Assembly: GCA_965243805.1 (NCBI GenBank)
Contig: OZ251577.1
Location: forward strand, 1,736,001 to 1,800,000
Length of the DNA stretch: 64,000 nt
Reading direction: 5' to 3'
From: CATQHQ01 sp965243805
GTDB taxonomy: Bacteria; Gemmatimonadota; Gemmatimonadetes; Longimicrobiales; Gaopeijiaceae
Numbering within the stretch: the first letter of the stretch is position 1; every line of letters begins with the position of its first letter. Below the pieces are notes generated by a model. The model was not told the DNA's origin, made no database searches, and worked only from the letters and a program-made list of their open reading frames with translations. Below, in pieces: positions 8,064-15,190 of the stretch. Both the position numbers and the translations under genes were made by a program.

Positions 8064-8285
8064 ATGACCAAGAAGACGGACCGCCCCAGCAAGATGAAGG
8101 AGGTCGCGGAGTGGTTCGCCGCCGAGCTGGAACAGTGGGCGGTCAAGCTCGACTTGGGCGACAAGAACCCCGAGATCATATCGACGCGCTACCACACGCC
8201 CTACGGCTTCGTCGCCGTCGTCCACCATCCCAGATCGGACCCCGACGCCATCATCCGCGCCATGGCCGAACCAGCATGGAACTGA
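8064..8285 (+). CDS. Small hypothetical protein (73 aa)
   Basis: 73 residues starting at an ATG with GAGGAGG about 9 nt upstream. The sequence is hydrophilic and charged at the N-terminus (MTKKTDRPSKMKEVAEW) with a likely beta hairpin later (YHTPYGFVAVVHHPRSD). No signal peptide or membrane segment is seen and no family is recognised. It is 10 bp ahead of the 338-residue protein gene and is probably the first gene of an operon running to about 11.9 kb. Confidence 0.65.
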   Translation: MTKKTDRPSKMKEVAEWFAAELEQWAVKLDLGDKNPEIISTRYHTPYGFVAVVHHPRSDPDAIIRAMAEPAWN

Positions 8286-8295
8286 TCAGCGACGC

Positions 8296-9312
8296 ATGAG
8301 GAGGCTCTGGCGGAGGAAGGAACGGCAGTCGCTCCCGCCAGGAGCCGAGGACGCGATCCGCCAAGAGGTGGCGAGACAGCTCGGGTGCTCGCCGGAAGAC
8401 ATCAGCATCACCGTGGACGACGGACAGGAGGACGGATTCGGCACGCGGGCCAGGGATGTCGCCCATGGACTCGCCGCCAAGACGAAGGCGGTCGCCGTCC
8501 AGGCCCACGACAGCGGCCAGGCCGTTCTCGCGTCCTCTGCATCGGCCGTGAACAGCGGTCTCGCCAGGCTGCTCGAAGGAGCGCCGACGGCCGTGGACCG
8601 CGCGATGGACGCCGAGTACCTGCGGACCAGCATCGGCGGCGGGATGCACCGGCTCTACGACGGTGGGCATACGCTGTGGGGTGCGACGAAGGCCGCCATG
8701 AGCACCGACGACGGGATCGTGACCAAGACGACCGACCTGGTGCGAGGGCTCGCCCGTGACGTGACTACGCCGAACGGGCTTCCGTTCGTCACGTGGGACA
8801 AGGGGACCTACGACGCGGTGAGCGGCTGGCTCCAAGACAAGGTGGGGCTGTCGCGTTCGACGTTCGCCGAGCTGACCACCTACACCGCCGCCGATGCGCT
8901 GGCCGCGTTGCTCGGAGCAGCCCAGCTCGCGTTCCGGTGGACCGACGGCCAGGCGAAGGACTTCGCCCGCATCGCGACGACGACCGGCGTGTCGGCGATG
9001 CTGACGACCAACCCCGTCGTCGCCGTGGTGTCGTTCGCCGCGCTGGCGAAGACGTTCACCGCTGGTCGGCGGGACGGCTGGGACGGCACGGCAGGCGAGG
9101 TCGCCAAGGGCGCGGCTACGATGGCGGTTGCACCGGTCGTCATGGCCGCAGGCGGCCCGGCTTCGGTCGCCATCGTCGCCAGCGTCATCGGAGCGATGGC
9201 GGTCGAACACCTGTCGCCCGCCGCCGGAAGAGAGGCGCGTCGGCGGATGCAGGACATCAAGGAGTGGATGGCGGAACGGAAAGAGACCAACCCAGAGGAG
9301 AAACGAGCATGA
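8296..9312 (+). CDS. Hypothetical protein with C-terminal hydrophobic region (338 aa)
   Basis: 338 residues, unknown family. The N-terminus is basic (MRRLWRRKERQ). The middle is Ala/Thr-rich and helical with no cysteine after residue 30. Residues about 230-310 hold hydrophobic stretches (NPVVAVVSFAALAKTF, AVAPVVMAAGGPASVAIV) that could insert into a membrane. The tail is charged. Its stop overlaps the next start by 4 bp (ATGA), so the two are translationally coupled. The order of a small soluble protein, this protein, then a membrane-anchored domain protein suggests a shared envelope function that I cannot name. Confidence 0.7.
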   Translation: MRRLWRRKERQSLPPGAEDAIRQEVARQLGCSPEDISITVDDGQEDGFGTRARDVAHGLAAKTKAVAVQAHDSGQAVLASSASAVNSGLARLLEGAPTAVDRAMDAEYLRTSIGGGMHRLYDGGHTLWGATKAAMSTDDGIVTKTTDLVRGLARDVTTPNGLPFVTWDKGTYDAVSGWLQDKVGLSRSTFAELTTYTAADALAALLGAAQLAFRWTDGQAKDFARIATTTGVSAMLTTNPVVAVVSFAALAKTFTAGRRDGWDGTAGEVAKGAATMAVAPVVMAAGGPASVAIVASVIGAMAVEHLSPAAGREARRRMQDIKEWMAERKETNPEEKRA

Positions 9313-10226
9313 GGGAAGACCAGAGCGGACCAGACACGTTTTTCTGGGTCGTCTTCGGCCTCGGCGTCCTCCTCGTCGTCACCGTGATCGCGATGGCGAG
9401 TCCGCCCGGAACGACACGGGAGGAACGCGACCAGATGCGGATCGACCGAGCCGCTGCGGAGGAGGCGCGGGAAGACTCGGTGCTCCGCGCCCAGCTGACG
9501 AGAAGCCCATACGAGGGGAAGTGGGACTACTTGACGTCGGAACGCCGCGACGCCGGCGGCACGGCCTACGCGACGCTGAGGTGGAGCGGACCGCCTGAGA
9601 GCCGTTTGGCGGAGTTCAAGGTGTCCTGCCAGTGGAACTTCGAGCGGAACGGCTATGTCGGCATCCTCGCCCACCCACTGGCCGACTTCGGCGCACACGA
9701 CACCATCGCGGTTCGGCTGGCCGTGGACGGAGAGAGCCGGACAGGCCGCGAGGCCAGCCCTGCCGCTGGCGACCCGGAAGGCATCACGTTCGTGGTGGAG
9801 CCTAGCGATGTGGTCGCCTTCCGGGCTGGCTCCCGGCTGGCCGTCGAGGTCGAGTCCGGCAACGAGAAGTTTGCCGCCGAGTTCTCGTTGGAGGGGTCCA
9901 GCGGCGCGCTGGCCAGTCTGCGCGGATGTACGACGGCGCACCGCGACAGGATACGGGCCGAGAAGCGGGCCGAGGAACGTCGCGCACAGATCGCGAGGGA
10001 GCGCGCCAACGACCCGTGCAAGTGGGTGTTCGAGAAGGGCCGTCTCGCCATGGGCGGCTGGTTCGTGACCACCGGCACGGGCCGGGTCATGATGATCGAC
10101 CAGTTGCGCAGGTTCCCCGGCATGGACCCTGCCGTCTACGACCAGGTGAAGACAGCCCTGGACCGCAGCGGCAGGTCCTACGTCAAGTTCAGCGAGCTCG
10201 ACCCCATCGGGTGCAGAGGCAAGTGA
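9309..10226 (+). CDS. Membrane-anchored hypothetical protein with F-x-L-x-G/ALxxLxxC domain
   Basis: 305 residues from the ATG at 9309; upstream in-frame codons are noise over the previous gene. One membrane segment lies near residues 10-28 (FFWVVFGLGVLLVVTVIAM), followed by a charged linker and an extracytoplasmic beta-rich domain starting at YEGKWDYLTSERRDAGG. That domain ends with FSLEGSSGALASLRGC. The same ending pattern (F-x-L-x-G, then A-L-x-x-L-x-x-C) is seen in the next two envelope genes. It loosely resembles the IalB-type endings of periplasmic proteins, but I cannot assign it. A charged helix (about 220-240) and a second small domain (DPCKWVFEKGRLAMGG) follow. Confidence 0.7.
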   Translation: MREDQSGPDTFFWVVFGLGVLLVVTVIAMASPPGTTREERDQMRIDRAAAEEAREDSVLRAQLTRSPYEGKWDYLTSERRDAGGTAYATLRWSGPPESRLAEFKVSCQWNFERNGYVGILAHPLADFGAHDTIAVRLAVDGESRTGREASPAAGDPEGITFVVEPSDVVAFRAGSRLAVEVESGNEKFAAEFSLEGSSGALASLRGCTTAHRDRIRAEKRAEERRAQIARERANDPCKWVFEKGRLAMGGWFVTTGTGRVMMIDQLRRFPGMDPAVYDQVKTALDRSGRSYVKFSELDPIGCRGK

Positions 10227-10230
10227 GGCG

Positions 10231-10953
10231 ATGAGAAAAGCCTTCTACGGCATGTTCCTGGGCGGGTTCTTGGGCGCAGTCGCGGGCGGCGGCTGGGGTT
10301 TTGTGGAGGCCACCATGGAGGCCGTGCGCTTGATAAGCGAACTCGACCTTGCGTCAGAGGAAGCTGTGGCCCTGGTGTCGTACCTGCCCAGGATGATCGC
10401 CTACTCTGTCATCGGGACCACCATAGGCGCGCTTGCGGGCATCGTGTTCGGATTCGCGACGACACGCTCCAAGCCGCTTACCCCCCTAGGAGAAACGATG
10501 ACCAAGACGAGAAGCCTGCTGACCCTGCTGTGCATGGCAACCGCAACGCTGGCCGCCGACGCCCGCGCCCAAGAGTACAGGGCCGTGCCCGGGTGGACCT
10601 ACGAGGGCGGCAGAAACCCCCAGATCGAGGCGCGTTCCGAATCGACTGTGCGACCTGGCGAAGTGGCGAAGCTGACCGTGTTCTGTCTGGTCGATCCGGT
10701 CGTCTCCATCGAGTTTCCGGAGGGCGAGGACACGCCGATCTCGTTGTTCGTCGAGTGGGACGGCGAACGAGAGCGGCACTTCGACCTGTACCAAGGCAAC
10801 ATGGAGCCTGTCTTCGCCTTCGACGAGCCCCGCGACGCCGTGCGCCGCATGAGGGCCGGGTCGCGAATGGTGGTGACCAATCGCTTCCTGCACTACGAGT
10901 TCGACCTGGCCGGATTCTGGGCCGCCGCGTCGCGGTTGGAGTGCGTCGGGTGA
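10231..10953 (+). CDS. Two-part envelope protein or two genes in one frame (240 aa)
   Basis: The frame is open for 240 residues but looks like two genes joined. Residues 1-89 contain two glycine-rich membrane segments (MFLGGFLGAVAGGGWGF and IGTTIGALAGIVFGF). Residue 90 is a Met (position 10498) with CTAGGAGA just upstream, and it begins a good Sec signal peptide (MTKTRSLLTLLCMATATLAA, cleaved after ARA). The mature part ends in YEFDLAGFWAAASRLEC, the same ending motif as the 9309-10226 protein. Most likely a separate secreted protein starts at 10498 and the stop of the upstream gene has been lost, or translation starts at both sites. Confidence 0.6.
   Translation: MRKAFYGMFLGGFLGAVAGGGWGFVEATMEAVRLISELDLASEEAVALVSYLPRMIAYSVIGTTIGALAGIVFGFATTRSKPLTPLGETMTKTRSLLTLLCMATATLAADARAQEYRAVPGWTYEGGRNPQIEARSESTVRPGEVAKLTVFCLVDPVVSIEFPEGEDTPISLFVEWDGERERHFDLYQGNMEPVFAFDEPRDAVRRMRAGSRMVVTNRFLHYEFDLAGFWAAASRLECVG
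10485..10500 (+). promoter_or_regulatory. Internal ribosome binding site and start (10498) of secreted protein
   Basis: CTAGGAGAAACG precedes an in-frame ATG that begins a textbook signal peptide in the middle of the 240-residue frame. This argues for independent initiation here. Confidence 0.6.
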
Positions 10954-11438
10954 GACTCCCCATGCTCGGTGCCGCCTGCCTGGTCCTGGCCGCGTGCGCC
11001 GACCCCGCCGGGGGAGGAACCTTAGCCTGATGTCCAGAGACGAGCATATGGGAATGGCCTACGACTCCTGCCCTCGTCCCGGACTCGCGGCTGTCCGTAT
11101 TCTTCGACACGAGCCCGCTGATTGCCGCCGACATGGACTTGGTGGCCGCCCACCTGGAAGCACGGGTGTTGCAGGAGCCGCGACCCATGGAGAAGTGGCT
11201 GGGAATCACCAGATACGACGGCCAGAAGGGCGGAACCGGCGGCATGAGGTGGGAGTACGACGCGACCGGCGTGGTCTTCCGCACCGTCGGATTCGCAGTT
11301 GCGGCCGTCATCCCCTGCCGCGAGTGGGTGTTGTCGCCAAGAGTGGTCGCCCACGAACTGGGGCACGCCTTCGACCTGCGCCATACTGCGGCGAAGGGCT
11401 CGCGGATGCGACCAGTGACGGAGATCGAGTGTTCATGA
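10950..11438 (+). pseudogene. Lipoprotein metzincin-like protease, interrupted by one in-frame TGA
   Basis: A GTG at 10950 (GTGA overlap with the previous gene) begins a lipoprotein signal (MLGAACLVLAAC). A TGA at 11028-11030 stops it at codon 27, but the same frame stays open to 11438 and reads as protein throughout (TPALVPDSRLSVFFDTSP, then MEKWLGITRYDG). Near the end is VVAHELGHAFDLRH, a HExxHxxxxxH zinc protease motif of the metzincin type, with Asp where Gly is usual. The parts fit one protein of about 162 residues, so this is a nonsense-disrupted or read-through gene. An alternative start at the ATG 11133 lacks a ribosome binding site. No selenocysteine hairpin is obvious. Confidence 0.6.
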
Positions 11439-11486
11439 CCGGCCGGTCACGGACGCAGCACGAACTACCAACCAGGAGGACACACG

Positions 11487-11894
11487 ATGAGGGACTTCAT
11501 CATCCGGGCGGCGCTCGCGCTGCTCACAATCGCAGCCCTGGGCGGCACGGCAACGGGCCAAGAGTGGTCCGCGCCCCAAGGCGTAACAGATGACAGGACG
11601 GGGGCAACCGAGACGCGCGTGACGGTTACAGCGTGTCGAGCAACCGGATCAGCTTTGACGGAGACGTGAGGCAGCATGATCCAGGTTTGGGGGAGCGAGG
11701 TCCTCTCGTTTCGCACCAACCACCGAGTTATCCCCAACATCAGAAAGAGTATGGTCATGCGTCTCGAACTGAGTTGGTACGGAGAAGGGAGGCCAGTTTG
11801 GTCTTTCCCATTGACCGGAGCATCCAAGGCCTTGGATGCACTCGCCCGGCGATGCAACGCCCCCGAGGAAGAGTTTCCCCGACCCGCAGCGTAG
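11487..11894 (+). pseudogene. Secreted small envelope protein, interrupted by one in-frame TGA
   Basis: ATG at 11487 with CAGGAGGA upstream begins a Sec signal peptide (MRDFIIRAALALLTIAALGG, cleaved near TGQ). The frame meets TGA at 11667-11669 after 60 codons but then continues open to a TAG at 11892-11894. The second half (VLSFRTNHRVIPNI, MRLELSWYGEGRPVWSF) ends in FPLTGASKALDALARRC, matching the ending motif of the two upstream envelope proteins (FSLEGSSGALASLRGC and FDLAGFWAAASRLEC). Rejoined length would be about 135 residues. The TGA is therefore inside a member of the same small family. The tail overlaps the start of the next gene. Confidence 0.6.
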
Positions 11895-13051
11895 CCGTGC
11901 CCCTGGCCTTCGCCTTCGCCGTGGCCGCACCGCTCGCCGCCCAGGATCGCATCGCACTCCCCGCCGCCGACACGTTCCTCGACCCGGCATTCGAAGAGGT
12001 CTACCGGGTGGGCGGTGTGGACGGCGGTGGCTGGGAGACGTTCGGGTTCGTGTCCGAAGCCGGGTTCGACGGGGCGGGCAACTTGCATGTCCTCGACGGC
12101 TCGAACGCTCGGGTCGTGGTGGTGTCTCCCAGCGGCAGCTTGGTTCGCGAGTTCGGACGGCGCGGCGACGGTCCAGGCGAGTGCGGTTCGGCCGGGGCCC
12201 TCGCGGTGACCCGGGCCGGGAGCACCATCGTCTTCGACCCTTCCAAGCTGGGCTTTCAGGTCTTCGGCCCCGACGGCGAGTTCGTGCGGGCCAGCAGCAT
12301 GAGGGGCGAGGCCGGGGGAGCTCTGTCGCTGGTTCGGATCACCGGAGGGATGCGGATCGCGGGCTCCGACGACATGGTGCTTGCGAGGGGCTTTCGGAAG
12401 ATCGACGTGAGGCCGTCCCAAGCGCCGACGCCGGACGAACACCGCCACGTCGTGCGGTTCCACATCGGCCGCGACCGGGTCCGAATGGACACGCTGGCGA
12501 CGGCGTGGATGCCCAAGAAGGACGATTCCGGCGTTCGCGTCAGCGGTTCGGCCAGCAGTCCCACAGTCGAGGTCAGAAGGAACCTGCGCGCGGTCGAGCC
12601 CGGACTGCTTGTCGGCGTACTGCCCGGGGGCGGCTTCGCCTTCGCCGACTCAACCACCTACACGATCCGCGTCGCGAACACTTCCGGTACCGTCTCGCGC
12701 ATCCTGACGCGACCGTTCCGTCCGCGGCCTGTCACGGACCGAATCCGGGACGCAGAGCGCGACCGCCGAATGGCGGCAATCCCGGACTTCTACCCCGAGG
12801 TGCCAGTGTTGTCGGACGTGCGGGCGTCGTGGGAGGGACGGCTGTGGGTTCGCCGCCGGGCCGACGACGCGAGCCCCAACGGACCGATCGACGTGCTGTC
12901 CGCCGATGGCGTCTACACAGGCACCTTCGCCGAGGGCGCGGCGGCAATGCCCATCGCGTTCGGCCCCGACGGCCTAGCCGCCTTCGCCGAGACCGACGAC
13001 CTGGACGTGCAGACGATCGTCGTCAAGCGCCTACCGCAGCGGGTGCGGTAG
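11852..13051 (+). CDS. Secreted 6-bladed beta-propeller protein
   Basis: 399 residues. I chose the ATG at 11852 because it gives a complete signal peptide: basic MQRPRGRVSPTRS, hydrophobic core, cleavage after LAAQ. Further upstream codons are noise. Blades include WETFGFVSEAGFDGAGNL and VREFGRRGDGPGECGSAG, the GPGE motif shared with the other propellers of this window. It lacks a lipobox Cys, unlike its paralogue at 4112-5299. A 175-bp piece of this gene (12161-12335) is duplicated at 7820-7994. The 3' end overlaps the convergent AAA ATPase gene by 29 bp. Ligand unknown. Confidence 0.87.
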   Translation: MQRPRGRVSPTRSVAVPLAFAFAVAAPLAAQDRIALPAADTFLDPAFEEVYRVGGVDGGGWETFGFVSEAGFDGAGNLHVLDGSNARVVVVSPSGSLVREFGRRGDGPGECGSAGALAVTRAGSTIVFDPSKLGFQVFGPDGEFVRASSMRGEAGGALSLVRITGGMRIAGSDDMVLARGFRKIDVRPSQAPTPDEHRHVVRFHIGRDRVRMDTLATAWMPKKDDSGVRVSGSASSPTVEVRRNLRAVEPGLLVGVLPGGGFAFADSTTYTIRVANTSGTVSRILTRPFRPRPVTDRIRDAERDRRMAAIPDFYPEVPVLSDVRASWEGRLWVRRRADDASPNGPIDVLSADGVYTGTFAEGAAAMPIAFGPDGLAAFAETDDLDVQTIVVKRLPQRVR

Positions 13052-14690
13052 CGGGCGAGAACTGCTTCCGCATCGCGTCCACCATGCGACGGGCGCGTTC
13101 TTGTTCTTCCAGTTCTGCAACGATGTCGTTCGCGATGTCCATGACCTCTGCTGGCGCCCGAACCGCTTCGCCAAGACGGATCCGCAGCGCAACAATTAGT
13201 GGCTGGAACAGCGTAGCTTTGGCATCGTCCGACGACAAGATCTCCACGATTTCTTGCTGGGCCTTGTTGCTGTCTCGTACCTCTGCGATGGTAACCATGC
13301 TCATCAGTTGTTGCAGCACATCGAAGGTCTCCGGGCTCGTCGCATCCTCCATTACAATCTCCATGACTTTCTCCATCGCCCCAGGCCTGGCCAAGAACTC
13401 GTTCCACTGATCGTCTCCGTCGAGGCCCGCTAGTACGGCGATCCGACTCCGGAGGGCTTCGGCACGGACAGAAATGGGCCGCGTGCGGTCATGCAAGAAC
13501 TCGCCAAGCCAGCTCGTGACCCACTCCGGGCTGTAGTAGGCCCTCATGAAGGTGACCAGTTGTCGGACGACCGCAGCACCGTTCCGTTGGCGTCGCATCT
13601 TGTAGTAGACGCACGTCAAGCGCTCGACCACTGCGTATCGACCCCGCGTTCCGTTGTCGACGGTCTCGACCAAGCCGTCGCCGACCAGCCTTCCGAGCAT
13701 GGTCGACACGCCGCGGATGTCCAGGCGGCTGCGACGTGCGACTTCGCTGGCACTAGAAGGTTGCCAGATGTCCACAAGTGCGGTGTACACTCTTCGCTTG
13801 TTGCCGGTCAGGGCTCCAAACTGACTGCGGAAGTGCTCGGTGTGCTCGTCCACAAGCTCGGCGAGGTTCTCCATCAGGTCGGCAAGCGAACGCCGAGAGC
13901 CAGCGACGATTGCGATCAGGCGCGGACTGCCGCCGGTCAGTATCCGCAAAGGCTGAATTTCCCGCTCGTTCACAGACTCGTCAGTTAGCGTGCGCCACAA
14001 CAGTGCGCACTCGCCCGCGTTCAGGGGCTCTAGGTTCAACGTGCGGAAGATGTCGAAGAACGGCTCGCGGACGCCCAGAGCCTCGAACTGGCTGGTGGCA
14101 CTGGCGATCATGACAAAACTGGGCTCTGTCTGCATTACCTTCCGCAACTTCCAACCGAAGTGCCGGTCTGCCTGCTTGCATATGTCCTGCATGTTTTCGA
14201 CCATCACCACGAGCTTCTTGCCGAGCAGATCGGCCGCTTCCATGACTGCCGCGCAGACTAGATCATCCCATCCCGGCCCCTGCCATCGGGTGGCGAGATC
14301 GGAATGGCTTTCCCTCAGCTCGGCGGACAGATCTGGATGCTGGCTCTCGATCTCCATTGCCAGGTGAAACAGGACTTCAAGCCAGAAGTCGCCCAGGCTG
14401 AACACCTCGTAGCTCTCCTCCATCAGCCGCACGGGCACGAACGCATCCGAAAGGTCGGTGGCCGTCCGTAGCTCAGCCGCGACCCGGGCCAGCAGCATCG
14501 TCTTGCCGCGTCCTCGTGGTCCCATGACGAGCGCGTGCTGGCACGACGGCGAAGCGATGTTGCCTCGAAGAACGTCCAGCAGGACCCGCAAGTCGTGGTT
14601 CCTGACCACAAACTGGCGAATCACTTCGTCGTCTCCCTGCAGCATTCCAGGGTTGAACTTGCGAATCACGGGCGCGTCGGAATCACTCAT
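13023..14690 (-). CDS. AAA ATPase with winged helix, ORC/STAND-like
   Basis: 555 residues from the ATG at 14690 (AAGG 4 nt upstream). Walker A is GPRGRGKT at 57-64. A Walker B-like strand is VVMVENMQD near 161-169, with Glu-Asn instead of the usual Asp-Glu/Asp. A sensor-2-like TGGSPRLI lies near 252-259. Residues about 295-365 look like a winged helix-turn-helix (ASEVARRSRLDIRGVSTML, then GRYAVVERLT). The remainder is helical. This layout is shared by archaeal ORC1/Cdc6-like and STAND-type conflict ATPases. It follows a proline-rich peptide gene by 122 bp and probably shares its promoter at 15058-15086. A defence or regulatory role is inference. Confidence 0.8.
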   Translation of the reverse strand: MSDSDAPVIRKFNPGMLQGDDEVIRQFVVRNHDLRVLLDVLRGNIASPSCQHALVMGPRGRGKTMLLARVAAELRTATDLSDAFVPVRLMEESYEVFSLGDFWLEVLFHLAMEIESQHPDLSAELRESHSDLATRWQGPGWDDLVCAAVMEAADLLGKKLVVMVENMQDICKQADRHFGWKLRKVMQTEPSFVMIASATSQFEALGVREPFFDIFRTLNLEPLNAGECALLWRTLTDESVNEREIQPLRILTGGSPRLIAIVAGSRRSLADLMENLAELVDEHTEHFRSQFGALTGNKRRVYTALVDIWQPSSASEVARRSRLDIRGVSTMLGRLVGDGLVETVDNGTRGRYAVVERLTCVYYKMRRQRNGAAVVRQLVTFMRAYYSPEWVTSWLGEFLHDRTRPISVRAEALRSRIAVLAGLDGDDQWNEFLARPGAMEKVMEIVMEDATSPETFDVLQQLMSMVTIAEVRDSNKAQQEIVEILSSDDAKATLFQPLIVALRIRLGEAVRAPAEVMDIANDIVAELEEQERARRMVDAMRKQFSPATAPAAVGA

Positions 14691-14812
14691 TCGCCTTGCT
14701 CCTGACGGCGTCGCCTCAGTGCTGGGGTTCGAGAAGCTGCTGGCCCTCGTCAGTGACGGCTTCACCGCCAGACCCGGCCCAATGCGAGCGGGCCGAGTTT
14801 CGGGCTGGGTTG

Positions 14813-14941
14813 CTACTTCTTCGGTTCTGGCCGTGGAGGTTGCGGTCTCCCTGGCGGCGGTGCCTGCGGGTCCGGTCTCGGCGGCACGGGGGTAGGATCC
14901 ATGGGCGGCGGCCCGTCCGGGTGGATGGTTCTCTTGCCCAT
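14813..14941 (-). CDS. Proline-rich 42-residue peptide
   Basis: ATG at 14941 with AAGGAGG 10 nt upstream, 42 codons, about 40 percent proline (MGKRTIHPDGPPPMDPTP, ending PQPPRPEPKK). There is no signal peptide, so it should be cytoplasmic and unfolded. It lies directly upstream of the ORC-like AAA ATPase gene on the same strand. It may be a partner, tail peptide or regulatory leader. The strong ribosome binding site is the main reason for calling it. Confidence 0.5.
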   Translation of the reverse strand: MGKRTIHPDGPPPMDPTPVPPRPDPQAPPPGRPQPPRPEPKK

Positions 14942-15057
14942 CAGGTCTTGTCCTCCTTGTTGATGTTCAGCCGCTCCGTGGCGGCTTCGAGTTGGGCCTC
15001 GGCGGCCCCTGCGAATGAGTTCCGGTGGCGGCGGCGAGGATGCCCACCACACCCTGA

Positions 15058-15086
15058 ATGATGGCACACTACAGTAGTGGTGTCAA
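15058..15086 (-). promoter_or_regulatory. Promoter with palindromic operator upstream of peptide/AAA unit
   Basis: On the minus strand TTGACA (15086-15081) is followed by exactly 17 nt and CATCAT (15063-15058), a plausible -35/-10 pair. The spacer is filled by a 13-bp palindrome, CACTAC-N-GTAGTG (15067-15079), a likely repressor site. The winged-helix ATPase is a candidate autoregulator. Confidence 0.5.
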
Positions 15087-15190
15087 CTATTATGTGGTCC
15101 ACAGATATGAGGACGACAGCATTGTGGTGGATCCCCGAAGGCGAGCAGCGACTCGGGTTGCGGATGTCCCTGCGGCCTCAGCCGCCCCCC

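Noticed and set aside
10950..11030. Selenocysteine codon at 11028
   Set aside because: No convincing hairpin follows the TGA and no selenoprotein genes are in view; left as nonsense or read-through.
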